NCBI GenBank assembly: GCA_913055645.1
Contig: CAJXLC010000010.1
Coordinates: forward strand, 1-64,000
Length of the DNA: 64,000 bases
Reading direction: 5' to 3'
Source of the DNA: an uncultured Pseudomonadota bacterium
Lineage (GTDB): Bacteria > Pseudomonadota > Zetaproteobacteria > Mariprofundales > Mariprofundaceae
In this document: piece by piece, positions 45,107-53,521 of the stretch
How positions within the stretch are numbered: position 1 is the stretch's first letter
How the letters are laid out: the number at the start of each line of letters is the position of its first letter
Notes under the pieces: model-generated
Seen by the model: only the letters and a program-made list of their open reading frames with translations
Told to the model about the DNA's origin: nothing
Databases searched by the model: none
Made by a program: the position numbers and the translations under genes

Positions 45107-46096
45107 ATGAAAATATCACCATCACAGCTATCAAAGCCTGAGCATAGGTGTTATTACCTAAGCGGTGAAGATAGGGATGCTCTTAATGAAGCTGCCAATG
45201 TCTTATTGGCAGCGGGTGATGGTGGGGCAGTGCGTTTGCGCTTGGATGTGTCTGAACTTGCACGTTTTGAAGAAGAAAGCCGCAATCAAGGTCTGTTTGG
45301 AAGCACGGTATGTTATGGCTTGGTGCGCAATGCCGAATCGGCGACCCCCAAACAAACAGAGTATTTGTTAAAACTAGCATCTTCTGTTGAAAGCTCGAAC
45401 AGACTGATTATCTGTGCACCTGAAATATCATGGAAAAAGGCTCTGCACAAAAAAATGCAGGCGTTATCGGATGTGGCGCATTGCGAATTTAATCAGCCCA
45501 ATGTGCAGGCATTTCAGCAATGGTTGTACGCGGAAATTCAGAAATCAGGTTTAATCATTGATGAAAATGCTTTGACCATGGTTGCTGAGCAGCTTTGTGG
45601 CATGCGACTGGCTGCAAGGCAATGGATTGAACGATTGCATTTGTATGATGGTGGAAAAGGCGATGTGTTAAGTCAGGAAGTCATGACTGCACTTTTGGGT
45701 GAACGCGCCCCTGATGATTTGGATGTGTGGGTGCATGCTGTCGCGATGAAAGATAAAGCTGCAGTGCGCTTGGTATTGCGCTTATTGCGTGATCAAAAGG
45801 TGAATGAAGTGCAGCTTCATTCATGGTTAAGTACCCGCTTTCAACAATTGCTGATGTATCGCTGGTATCAAGCCAAAGGGCATAGAAACCCGTTGCAGGC
45901 TGCTAAGGTGTTTGGTGATGCACGTAGTAAAATCCCGCAGGAAGCACGACTTTGGCAAGGTGCTGATTTAACCAAAGCGGTAGCCGCACTACAGGATGCA
46001 GAAAAGCTGCTTAAAGGCGCATCGGTGGAAGATAAAGCTGTAGTGGTGGAACGATTAACCTTGCATTTGATTGGAGAAAATCTTGCAGAGCTCTGA
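45107..46096 (+). CDS. holA: DNA polymerase III delta subunit
   Basis: Clamp-loader subunit that opens the beta clamp. A 329-residue protein with low sequence conservation but the right plan: YYLSGEDRDALNEAAN at the start, a TPKQTEYLLKLASS region, and the C-terminal helical domain with ARLWQGADLTKAVAALQDAE (about 286-305). Follows lptE as expected. Its end overlaps bioA. Confidence 0.85.
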   Translation: MKISPSQLSKPEHRCYYLSGEDRDALNEAANVLLAAGDGGAVRLRLDVSELARFEEESRNQGLFGSTVCYGLVRNAESATPKQTEYLLKLASSVESSNRLIICAPEISWKKALHKKMQALSDVAHCEFNQPNVQAFQQWLYAEIQKSGLIIDENALTMVAEQLCGMRLAARQWIERLHLYDGGKGDVLSQEVMTALLGERAPDDLDVWVHAVAMKDKAAVRLVLRLLRDQKVNEVQLHSWLSTRFQQLLMYRWYQAKGHRNPLQAAKVFGDARSKIPQEARLWQGADLTKAVAALQDAEKLLKGASVEDKAVVVERLTLHLIGENLAEL

Positions 46097-47324
46097 TTGG
46101 AATATGTTTGAGCGTGAGCATATCTGGCATCCTTATGCCTCCATGCAGAACCCTTCAGCTGTTTATCCTGTAAAATCAGCCTCAGGTGTTCGTTTAACAT
46201 TTGAAGATGGGCGTGAAGTCATTGATGGCATGGCATCATGGTGGTGTGCGATTCATGGTTATCATGTGCCTGAATTGAATGCTGCTGTTGAAGCGCAACT
46301 CAAAGATATGGCGCATGTAATGTTTGGCGGTTTGACACATCAACCTGCTGTCGAATTGGCGCAGTTGCTTTTATCTATTGTCCCAAATCAGATGGAGAAA
46401 GTTTTTTTTGCTGATTCGGGTTCGGTATCGGTGGAAGTGGCAATGAAAATGGCATTGCAATATTGGCAGGCACAGGGCGTCAGTGAAAAAAGTAAGTTCT
46501 TGGCGCTCAAGCATGCTTATCATGGCGATACCTTTGGTGCGATGTCGGTATGCGACCCTATTTCGGGCATGCATCATGTGTTTGCCGATGTGTTACCCAA
46601 ACATCATTTTGCTGATGTTAATATCGAAGCTTTTACCGCGCAAATCAAAGAACATCATGAAGAGTTAGCCGCGATAATTATTGAGCCGATTGTACAGGGC
46701 GCAGGAGGTATGCGCTTTTATTCATCTGAATTATTAAAAGAAATTCGCAAGCTTTGTGATGTGTATGATGTGTTGCTGATTGTTGATGAAATTGCCACAG
46801 GCTTTGGGCGTACAGGCAAGCTATTTGCATGCGAACATGGCGATATTCAACCTGATATCATGTGTGTGGGTAAGGCGTTGACGGGTGGATACATGACACT
46901 TGCAGCAACCCTATGCTCAAACAAGGTGTGCAATGGTATTCATGCTGATAAGCATGGTGTATTGATGCATGGACCGACCTTTATGGCGAATCCTTTGGCA
47001 TGTTCCGTGGCGATAGCCTCCATTCGTTTACTGCTGGATTCGCCTTGGCAACAGCGTGTGCAAGCTATTGAACAGCAATTATTAGATGGGCTTGAGCCAT
47101 GTCGAAATCATCAAGCTGTTGCTGATGTGCGTGTGTTGGGTGCGATTGGTGTGATTGAGATGAAAGAGCCTGTGGATGTGCAGAAGGTTCAATCCTATCT
47201 TATTGAGCAGGGTGTATGGTTGCGGCCATTTGGGAAATTACTTTATACCATGCCGCCTTTTGTGATGAATAGGGATGATGTAAGCACGCTCACATCGGCG
47301 ATGTGTGGGGCAAGCAGACTATGA
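46083..47324 (+). CDS. bioA: Adenosylmethionine-8-amino-7-oxononanoate aminotransferase
   Basis: PLP enzyme of biotin synthesis using S-adenosylmethionine as amino donor. About 413 residues with HIWHPYASM near the start, DGMASWWCAIHGY, HVMFGGLTHQPA, ADSGSVSVEVAMKMALQYW, and the PLP lysine in CVGKALTGGYMTL, all matching BioA closely. The TTG at 46083 (GGAG six bases before) gives the N-terminal length of known BioA; an ATG at 46104 is the alternative. It overlaps holA by 14 bases. No other biotin genes are in the window. Confidence 0.9.
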   Translation: MQSSDWNMFEREHIWHPYASMQNPSAVYPVKSASGVRLTFEDGREVIDGMASWWCAIHGYHVPELNAAVEAQLKDMAHVMFGGLTHQPAVELAQLLLSIVPNQMEKVFFADSGSVSVEVAMKMALQYWQAQGVSEKSKFLALKHAYHGDTFGAMSVCDPISGMHHVFADVLPKHHFADVNIEAFTAQIKEHHEELAAIIIEPIVQGAGGMRFYSSELLKEIRKLCDVYDVLLIVDEIATGFGRTGKLFACEHGDIQPDIMCVGKALTGGYMTLAATLCSNKVCNGIHADKHGVLMHGPTFMANPLACSVAIASIRLLLDSPWQQRVQAIEQQLLDGLEPCRNHQAVADVRVLGAIGVIEMKEPVDVQKVQSYLIEQGVWLRPFGKLLYTMPPFVMNRDDVSTLTSAMCGASRL

Positions 47325-48172
47325 CAACGGTGTTGAATACGAAGAACCATGACCGTGATGCGGCGGGCATGACGTATGTTTACCCTGTTGTATCACGTCG
47401 AGCTGGTGGTGTGTCGGTAGGGATTAACTTGAATCCGAACAATGCTTGCAATTGGCATTGTGTGTATTGCCAAGTTCCGAATTTAACGCGAGGTATTGCG
47501 CCAGAGATTGATTTGGATGTTTTACGGTCTGAATTAACAACGATGCTGGATGATGTGATGCATGGTAATTTTATGCAGCAGTGTGTGCCAGAGGGGTGTC
47601 AGCAGTTATGTGACATCGCTATATCAGGTAATGGTGAGCCGACCAGCTGTCGAGAGTTTGATAAGGTCGTGGATGTTATTTTGCAGGTGATGGGTTCATT
47701 TGCATTACTTGGCGTGATTCCTATTCGTTTGATTAGCAATGGTTCTTATATACATAAAACGCATGTGCAACGCGGCCTGCATGTGATGGCGGCGAATAAG
47801 GGTGAGGTATGGATCAAAGTTGATGCCGTAACGGATGAAGCGATTTTACGAATCAATGGTGTAGAGGCTTCTGCGGAATTATTATTTAAGCAGGTAAAGT
47901 GTGTTGCAGCGGTTTGCTCAAGCTGGATTCAGACATGCATGTTGGCTTGGCACGAAAAAGAGCCGAGTGAAGGTGAAATCAATGCATATTTAGCCTTTTT
48001 AGAACGCCTGAAAGAAGAAAAGGTGCCTGTGAAAGGGGTGCTGTTGTATGGTTTGGCACGCCCATCTTTGCAGCCTGAGGCAGTGCATGTATCGGCATTA
48101 AGTGCTGAATGGATGGAGGCACTGCGCGATAAAATAGAAACTATAGGTTTTCCAGTAAAGTTAGCGCTTTGA
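47321..48172 (+). CDS. Radical SAM protein
   Basis: A 283-residue radical SAM enzyme with cluster motif CNWHCVYC (C43, C47, C50) followed by QVPNLTRG, an AISGNGEPTSCREFD glycine motif and LISNGSYI. It resembles the COG0731 wyosine-type/Fe-S oxidoreductase group. There is no extra C-terminal cysteine cluster. The ATG overlaps the bioA stop (ATGA), so it is co-translated with biotin synthesis, though it is not BioB. Substrate unknown. Confidence 0.8.
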   Translation: MTTVLNTKNHDRDAAGMTYVYPVVSRRAGGVSVGINLNPNNACNWHCVYCQVPNLTRGIAPEIDLDVLRSELTTMLDDVMHGNFMQQCVPEGCQQLCDIAISGNGEPTSCREFDKVVDVILQVMGSFALLGVIPIRLISNGSYIHKTHVQRGLHVMAANKGEVWIKVDAVTDEAILRINGVEASAELLFKQVKCVAAVCSSWIQTCMLAWHEKEPSEGEINAYLAFLERLKEEKVPVKGVLLYGLARPSLQPEAVHVSALSAEWMEALRDKIETIGFPVKLAL

Positions 48173-48296
48173 TTTTGAGGCTTATATTTTGACTTGTTAT
48201 ATTGATATAGTTAGGGTGCGCCTTCAATTCTGGGGTTCTATGTGTTCCGCATGTCCGTCTGGGTTGAAAGTTATTAAATGAAAACGAGGAATAAAC

Positions 48297-48566
48297 ATGT
48301 CTCTAGCTGTGGAAAAGAAAAACGAAATTATTGCTGAATTTGCTACCAAGGAAGGTGATACTGGTTCACCTGAAGTACAGGTGGCATTACTTACTGCACG
48401 TATCAACGGTTTAAGCTCTCACTTTGAGAGCAATCATAAAGATCATCACTCACGTCGCGGACTTTTGAAAATGGTTGGTCGCCGCCGTTACCTTTTGAAA
48501 TATCTTAAAGGTAAAGACTTCGGTCGTTATCGTACGTTGATTGAAAAGCTTGGCTTACGTCGCTAA
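48297..48566 (+). CDS. rpsO: 30S ribosomal protein S15
   Basis: Primary 16S rRNA-binding protein of the small-subunit platform. The 89-residue sequence is canonical: [33 protein letters not shown] and the end [21 protein letters not shown]. Upstream, TTGACT with TAGGGT at 17-base spacing is a weak promoter candidate. rpsO-pnp is the standard order. Confidence 0.97.
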   Translation: MSLAVEKKNEIIAEFATKEGDTGSPEVQVALLTARINGLSSHFESNHKDHHSRRGLLKMVGRRRYLLKYLKGKDFGRYRTLIEKLGLRR

Positions 48567-48585
48567 GCATAGCATACATTCATAG

Positions 48586-48620
48586 CGGCTCCTGTTTTTC
48601 ACTAAGCAGGAGCCGTTTTT
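48586..48620 (+). terminator. Intrinsic terminator after rpsO
   Basis: A 9-bp stem CGGCTCCTG/CAGGAGCCG, 12-base loop, then five T. It separates rpsO from pnp. Confidence 0.92.
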
Positions 48621-48668
48621 CTTTCGATTTCCTTTTCCCCAGTTATGAGCATGCATATTTAAAAGAAT

Positions 48669-48790
48669 ATAACTATTCAGATCGCTGATAATTTGTGTGA
48701 TAGCAAGAAACAAAAGCGGAGCTTACTCATTGCAAATGAGTATTGTGTGACGCAGCTACCGGTCAAATGATAAGTGAACTGAATCGTTAC
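48669..48790. mobile_element. IS66-type miniature inverted-repeat element (copy B)
   Basis: A 122-bp element between the rpsO terminator and pnp. Ends are ATAACTATTCAG (48669-48680) and CTGAATCGTTAC (48779-48790), 10 of 12 complementary. The sequence just inside the left end (CAGATCGCTGATAATTTGTG) resembles the inner ends of copies A and C when these are read in the matching orientation. Flanking 8-mers (AAAAGAAT and AAATAAAA) are no longer a clear duplication, suggesting an older insertion. It contains no coding region and a further hairpin TACTCATT/AATGAGTA near 48724-48742. Confidence 0.7.
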
Positions 48791-48837
48791 AAATAAAATA
48801 AGCATATGAGAAGGCTTGTATGCTAGAAAGGAAAGTT

Positions 48838-50940
48838 ATGTTTAATATTAAAACAAGCAAAGCGACTATTGGTAGTCGCGAAATTAGCTTTGAAACAGGG
48901 CGTGTTGCCCGTCAAGCGGGTGGATCAGTTTTAGCGCAGGTGGGCGATGTGGTTGTTCATGTTGCTGCAACAGCGGCTAAGACACCGTTGCAAGGCGTAG
49001 ACTTCATGCCTTTGACTGTTCATTACCAAGAAAAAACTTACGCGGCAGGCCGCTTTTTGGGTGGTTTTATCAAGCGTGAAGGTCGTCCATCTGAGAAAGA
49101 AACGCTGACATCGCGTTTGATTGACCGTCCAATTCGCCCATTGTTTCCAAAGGGCTATTTCCATGAAACACAAGTGATTGCGACTGTTATCTCTGCGGAT
49201 GAAGATACCAATCCAGACATCGTGGCAATCAATGGCGTGTCTGCGGCATTGGCGATTTCAGACATCCCATTTGCAGAGCCAATCGCAGCATCGCGTGTTG
49301 GTTTGATTGATGGCGAATTTGTTTTGAACCCAACGTACGCTCAAATGGAAGAATCTGAGCTTGATTTGGTTGTTGCAGGTACGCGTGACGCGGTATTGAT
49401 GATTGAATCTGAAGCAAAAGAATTATCTGAAGAGCAAATGATTGATGCGATTATTTTTGGTCAAGAAGGTTATGCACCAGTGATTGATGCGATTGCAGCA
49501 TTGGCAAAAGACGCAGGTAAAGAAAAATTGCTTGTTGAACTTGCTGGTAATGCAGATGTTCAGGATGCAGTGAACGCAGCATTTGAAGCAGATGTTCGTG
49601 ATGCTTATGCAACAGTGGACAAATCTGCACGTGCGGCAAAAGTCGAAGCACTTCGTAGTGCAGCACAAGAGAAATTTGCAGGCACAGAAGAAAATCCAGG
49701 TGAGTTCTCAAGCAATGATGTGACTTCTGCTGTGAAAAACTTGGAAAAGAATGTAGTGCGCCGTTCCATCATTGATGGCAATCCGCGTATTGATGGTCGT
49801 TCAACTTCGGATGTTCGTAATATTGATTGTCAGGTTGGCATCTTGCCTCGCACACATGGTTCTGCGTTGTTTACCCGTGGTGAAACACAGGCTTTGGTTA
49901 CCATTACTTTGGGAACTGAATCAGACATGCAGACCACTGAAAGCTTGGAAGGTGTAGCCAAACAACGTTTTATGTTGCATTACAACTTCCCACCATATTC
50001 TGTGGGTGAAGCACGTCGTTTCGGCCCTCCAGGTCGTCGTGAAATTGGTCATGGCCGTTTGGCGCGTCGTGGTGTGGAATATAGCTTACCTACGATGGAT
50101 GATTTTGGTTACGCGATTCGTGCCGTGTCTGAAATTACCGAATCCAATGGTTCATCTTCCATGGCATCTGTGTGTGGTACGTCTCTAGCATTGATGGATG
50201 CTGGTGTTCCTGTGAAAGCACCTGTTGCTGGTATTGCGATGGGTCTTATCTTAGAAAAAGACGGTTATGCAGTATTGTCAGACATCTTGGGTGATGAAGA
50301 TCATCTTGGCGATATGGACTTTAAAGTAGCGGGTACTGCTGATGGCGTAACAACCTTGCAGTTGGACATCAAAATTGGTGGCCTAACACGCGAAATTATG
50401 AAAGAAGCTTTGGCTCAATCCCATGCTGGTCGTATGCATATCTTGGGTGAAATGGCGAAGTGTATCACTGAAGCGCGTGGTTCTGTTGCTGATCACGCAC
50501 CACGTATGTTCACGATGAAAGTCAAAGCCGATAAGATTCGCGAAGTGATTGGTGCCGGTGGTAAAGTCATTCGTGGTATTGTTGAAGAAACAGGTGCCAA
50601 GGTTGATATTGCTGATGATGGTACAATCACAATCTTTGCGGTGACTGGCGATGCTGGTGAAGCGGCGAAGAAAATGATTGAAGACATTGTGGCTGAAGTT
50701 GAAGTCGGCGCAACTTACGAAGGTAAAGTTGTGAAGATTATGGATTTCGGAGCATTCGTTCGCATCATGGGCAATACCGATGGTTTGGTGCACATTTCTC
50801 AAATCGCACACAAGCGTGTTGAGAAAGTTGCTGATGAACTTGAAGAAGGTCAAATTGTGAAAGTGAAAGTTTTGGAAGTGGATCGTAGTGGTAAGATTCG
50901 TCTTTCTATGAAAGCGTTGATTGAGCAAGCTGACGCATAA
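48838..50940 (+). CDS. pnp: Polyribonucleotide nucleotidyltransferase
   Basis: 3'-5' phosphorolytic RNase of the degradosome. About 700 residues: two RNase PH domains (first with AAGRFLGGFIKREGRPSE; second, catalytic, with LPRTHGSALFTRGETQAL and DFKVAGTADGVTTLQLDIK), a helical linker, KH domain (IREVIGAGGKVIRGIVEETG) and S1 domain (GKVVKIMDFGAFVRI). The ATG at 48838 follows AAAGGAAAG. Confidence 0.97.
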   Translation: MFNIKTSKATIGSREISFETGRVARQAGGSVLAQVGDVVVHVAATAAKTPLQGVDFMPLTVHYQEKTYAAGRFLGGFIKREGRPSEKETLTSRLIDRPIRPLFPKGYFHETQVIATVISADEDTNPDIVAINGVSAALAISDIPFAEPIAASRVGLIDGEFVLNPTYAQMEESELDLVVAGTRDAVLMIESEAKELSEEQMIDAIIFGQEGYAPVIDAIAALAKDAGKEKLLVELAGNADVQDAVNAAFEADVRDAYATVDKSARAAKVEALRSAAQEKFAGTEENPGEFSSNDVTSAVKNLEKNVVRRSIIDGNPRIDGRSTSDVRNIDCQVGILPRTHGSALFTRGETQALVTITLGTESDMQTTESLEGVAKQRFMLHYNFPPYSVGEARRFGPPGRREIGHGRLARRGVEYSLPTMDDFGYAIRAVSEITESNGSSSMASVCGTSLALMDAGVPVKAPVAGIAMGLILEKDGYAVLSDILGDEDHLGDMDFKVAGTADGVTTLQLDIKIGGLTREIMKEALAQSHAGRMHILGEMAKCITEARGSVADHAPRMFTMKVKADKIREVIGAGGKVIRGIVEETGAKVDIADDGTITIFAVTGDAGEAAKKMIEDIVAEVEVGATYEGKVVKIMDFGAFVRIMGNTDGLVHISQIAHKRVEKVADELEEGQIVKVKVLEVDRSGKIRLSMKALIEQADA

Positions 50941-50960
50941 CTCAATTTTCAATGAAGGTT

Positions 50961-50993
50961 AAAAGGCGGGGCTTCGGCTCCGCCTTTTTTTAT
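50961..50993 (+). terminator. Intrinsic terminator after pnp
   Basis: Stem GGCGGGGC/GCTCCGCC with TTCG loop, flanked by A on the left and seven T on the right, 20 bases after the stop codon. The A and T runs make it usable from both directions. Confidence 0.93.
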
Positions 50994-51019
50994 GTCTAAA
51001 AATAAATATTTCAACTTAT

Positions 51020-51055
51020 CTTTTATCAAAGTTGCACTTACGAGTTGAATGCAGG
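51020..51055. repeat. 36-bp repeat, copy 2
   Basis: Exact copy of 19-54 in the same orientation, starting CTTTTATCAAAGTTGCACTT. It lies directly after the pnp terminator. No transposase or matching opposite end is visible beside it. Confidence 0.75.
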
Positions 51056-51063
51056 AAATTTGA

Positions 51064-51183
51064 ATGTCTGGGTTTGGTCGAACTACGACGGTCGTGATCG
51101 GCAAGGTGCGGCTAGATAGCTTTGCTTTTTTAACCATTGCTTTTGTGATGGTCTTCACATTATTGCCATATTTTCTCCAGTAG
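51064..51183 (+). CDS. Possible 39-residue small membrane protein
   Basis: A 39-codon frame MSGFGRTTTVVIGKVRLD followed by the hydrophobic segment FAFLTIAFVMVFTLLPYFLQ, a plausible single membrane helix. AGGA lies seven bases before the ATG and is supplied by the end of the 36-bp repeat. It could be a real small protein or a chance frame next to a mobile-element remnant. Confidence 0.3.
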   Translation: MSGFGRTTTVVIGKVRLDSFAFLTIAFVMVFTLLPYFLQ

Positions 51184-51235
51184 TATCTCCGAGATAACAT
51201 TGGTATGCGATTATTCCAATGATCAGGAGGCGAGC

Positions 51236-51385
51236 ATGAAACATTTATTCTGGGTTATGATTGTTGCTTTTGGTGTAAGCGGATGTGCAACGATGGAAAG
51301 TGCTTGGGATTCAACGAAAGAGGCATCCAGTGATGCTTATCATTGGGTTGCTGGTGATGGCGATAAAGATTCTAAAAAGGAATAA
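51236..51385 (+). CDS. Small lipoprotein, 49 residues
   Basis: A tiny exported lipoprotein. MKHLFWVMIVAFGVSGCATM carries a lipobox (VSGC, C17); the mature part of about 33 residues is highly charged and ends DGDKDSKKE. AGGAGG lies five bases before the ATG and a strong terminator follows. Small entericidin-like lipoproteins look similar, but no function can be assigned. Confidence 0.7.
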   Translation: MKHLFWVMIVAFGVSGCATMESAWDSTKEASSDAYHWVAGDGDKDSKKE

Positions 51386-51404
51386 TATCTAAATATTTTG
51401 GATT

Positions 51405-51429
51405 AGGGCCGCATCGCGGCCCTTTTTTA
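51405..51429 (+). terminator. Intrinsic terminator after the small lipoprotein gene
   Basis: A perfect 8-bp stem AGGGCCGC/GCGGCCCT with a three-base loop and a T run. It ends the lipoprotein transcript a few bases before the stop codon of the convergent zinc-finger-like gene. Confidence 0.92.
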
Positions 51430-51432
51430 TGC

Positions 51433-51597
51433 TTAGCTGACGAGGTGTACCCCACAAAGCATATAGTCTGAATATGTTTTTTCTTCAGGTTTTCTTTTGC
51501 GTTTCATTTTTTTTACGAGATTAATTTCGCATTTGTGTGTTGCTAGGAAGTTTCTACGTGTTGATTTGTGTCCGCATTTTTCACACTGAATAACCAT
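51433..51597 (-). CDS. Small zinc-finger-like protein, 54 residues
   Basis: Not recognised as a named family. The 54-residue frame MVIQCEKCGHKSTRRNFLAT has C5, C8, H21 and C23 in a zinc-finger-like spacing, then a basic stretch KKMKRKRKPEEK and a second pair C48/H51 near the end. That layout fits a nucleic-acid-binding or metal-binding peptide. In place of a normal ribosome-binding site there is a run of 11 G (51604-51614 read on this strand) ending six bases before the ATG. Confidence 0.5.
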   Translation of the reverse strand: MVIQCEKCGHKSTRRNFLATHKCEINLVKKMKRKRKPEEKTYSDYMLCGVHLVS

Positions 51598-51603
51598 GTC
51601 ATG

Positions 51604-51614
51604 CCCCCCCCCCC
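51604..51614. repeat. Poly-C/poly-G homopolymer tract (11 bases)
   Basis: Eleven consecutive C on the plus strand, read as poly-G just upstream of the start codon of the 54-residue zinc-finger-like gene. Such tracts are prone to slippage during replication. No other homopolymer of G or C this long was seen in the window. Confidence 0.9.
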
Positions 51615-51714
51615 GAGTTTAGCTGATGATTGATTTAAAATATCATGCACCATGCGAGTGAGACTGTAACAGTTGAATATTTCTTGCGTGTGACATTGTA
51701 AAATAACGTTAGGT

Positions 51715-52002
51715 TTATAGCGGCCACAATTGTATACCGAGGTATATGAAACGTAGGGTTAACACAGCGCAGCCTGCCACGATAAATGTATATGGCGTGC
51801 TCCAACCAATGTTTTGCATATGTTTGATACCTATATAGGTCGCACTTGCAGCCATAAAAAATGCAAACTCATTCATAATAAGCAGGCTTAAGATAGGTAT
51901 GCGGGTGATATGTTCGGCATTTATTTCACTGCCTATATGAATAATGAACATAAATATGAGTCCCAAAGCGAGTGCTAAATAGGGAAAATGAATTTTTTGC
52001 AT
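51715..52002 (-). CDS. Hypothetical small membrane protein, 95 residues
   Basis: A 95-residue protein with three hydrophobic segments (about 8-26, 36-57, 68-90), beginning MQKIHFPYLALALGLIF. No family recognised. The frame is uninterrupted and its hydrophobic pattern is regular, which supports it as a real inner-membrane protein. Divergent from dbpA with 113 bases between. Confidence 0.6.
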   Translation of the reverse strand: MQKIHFPYLALALGLIFMFIIHIGSEINAEHITRIPILSLLIMNEFAFFMAASATYIGIKHMQNIGWSTPYTFIVAGCAVLTLRFIYLGIQLWPL

Positions 52003-52115
52003 GGTTGAAACTCTTAAGAATATTGTATCACTTATTCAAATCATGTGATTTGATAGCTAGTAGTGGCTACTCTATGGCGTATATCCATTTTATATACGAA
52101 TGACAGGAATCCATT

Positions 52116-53501
52116 TTGAGCCAGTTACCTTTTTCAGAACTTAAATTACATACAAATGTATTGGAAAATTTATCATCATTGAATTATGATATGATGACCC
52201 CAATTCAGGCGAAAAGTTTGCCGCATATTTTGGCAGGCAAGGATGTGATTGCACAAAGTCAGACAGGCTCGGGAAAGACAGCGGCTTTTGGGCTTGGGTT
52301 GCTAGAAAAATTAGATGTTAAAAAGATGCATGTGCAATCATTGGTGCTTTGCCCGACACGGGAATTGGCAGATCAGGTAGCGAAAGAATTGCGTAAATTA
52401 GCGCGTACCGTGCCGAATGTGAAAATACTGACCCTATGCGGCGGTATGCCAATGCGCGCGCAGTTAGGCTCTCTGGAATATGGCGCACATATGATTGTGG
52501 GTACACCAGGGCGCATTGAAGACCATTTGAATCGCGGCTCGTTGCAATTGAAAGCTTTGCAGATATTGGTAATGGATGAAGCCGATAGAATGCTTGAAAT
52601 GGGCTTTCAGTCTGCCTTGGATGCGATTGTAAAACATACGCCTGAACAGCGTCAAACCCTGCTTTTTAGCGCGACATTTCAGGGGCAAACAAAATCCATT
52701 GCCAAACGTATGATGCAACAACCGGTCATAGTGCAAGTGGCATCTACACATGATGATAAAAGCATTGAGCAGCATTTTTATCAGGTCGGTGATGACGATG
52801 AATCACGTTTGCAGGCAATACGTTTGTTGTTGTTGCAATACAAACCTGAATCGGCGGTTGTTTTTTGTAATACCAAACGTGAGACAGAGGATGTTGCCAA
52901 TGCGTTGATTTATGAAGGCTTTAGTGCGCTGGCTTTAAATGGTGATTTGGAACAGCGCGACCGTGATCAGGTGATGGTGCGGTTTGCCAATAAGAGTGTA
53001 TCAATTCTTGTGGCAACGGATGTTGCTGCACGAGGCTTGGATATTGATGGCTTGGATGCTGTGATAAACTATGAGCTTGCCCATGATTCAGAGATTCATG
53101 TGCATAGGATTGGACGCACAGGTCGAGCTGGTAAACAGGGTGTAGCATGTACGTTATTTACGCTTCGAGATGACTACAAAATGACTGTGCTGGGTGATTA
53201 TCTTGAACGTGATATAAACGCAGAGGCACTACCCTCAAAAAATCTTTTGAAGGAGTCGGCTTTTAAAGCTGTGATGACAACCTTGCAGATTGGTGGTGGA
53301 AAAAAACAGAAGTTGCGCCCAGGGGATATTTTAGGCGCTTTGACAGCAGGTAATGATATTGCGGGCAAGCAAGTTGGTAAAATTCATGTGATGGATCAGT
53401 GGGCATATGTGGCTGTAAGCCGTGATGTGAGCAAGCTTGCTTTGAAAAAACTGGGTGATGGGAAATTGAAAGGTCGCTCATTTCGCGTTCGTGTTATTTA
53501 A
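52116..53501 (+). CDS. dbpA: ATP-dependent RNA helicase DbpA
   Basis: DEAD-box helicase acting on 23S rRNA hairpin 92 during 50S assembly. The 461-residue protein has AQSQTGSGKTAAF (K54), PTRELADQV, LVMDEADRMLEMGF, SATF, HRIGRTGRAG, and a C-terminal RNA-binding domain (about 385-461) with KQKLRPGDILGALTAG, KIHVMDQWAYVAV and RSFRVRVI, which identifies DbpA. The start is TTG, with AGGA seven bases before; no better start lies nearby. Confidence 0.93.
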   Translation: MSQLPFSELKLHTNVLENLSSLNYDMMTPIQAKSLPHILAGKDVIAQSQTGSGKTAAFGLGLLEKLDVKKMHVQSLVLCPTRELADQVAKELRKLARTVPNVKILTLCGGMPMRAQLGSLEYGAHMIVGTPGRIEDHLNRGSLQLKALQILVMDEADRMLEMGFQSALDAIVKHTPEQRQTLLFSATFQGQTKSIAKRMMQQPVIVQVASTHDDKSIEQHFYQVGDDDESRLQAIRLLLLQYKPESAVVFCNTKRETEDVANALIYEGFSALALNGDLEQRDRDQVMVRFANKSVSILVATDVAARGLDIDGLDAVINYELAHDSEIHVHRIGRTGRAGKQGVACTLFTLRDDYKMTVLGDYLERDINAEALPSKNLLKESAFKAVMTTLQIGGGKKQKLRPGDILGALTAGNDIAGKQVGKIHVMDQWAYVAVSRDVSKLALKKLGDGKLKGRSFRVRVI

Positions 53502-53521
53502 TAATAGTTTATACTTGCCAT

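Noticed and set aside
38049-48219. Shared GTTAGGGTGC motif upstream of fbp and rpsO
   Set aside because: Only two copies, short, with different flanks; not enough to call a regulatory site.
50383-50952. 189-codon minus-strand open frame opposite pnp
   Set aside because: Shadow of the pnp reading frame; no ribosome-binding site and a low-complexity, histidine- and phenylalanine-rich product.
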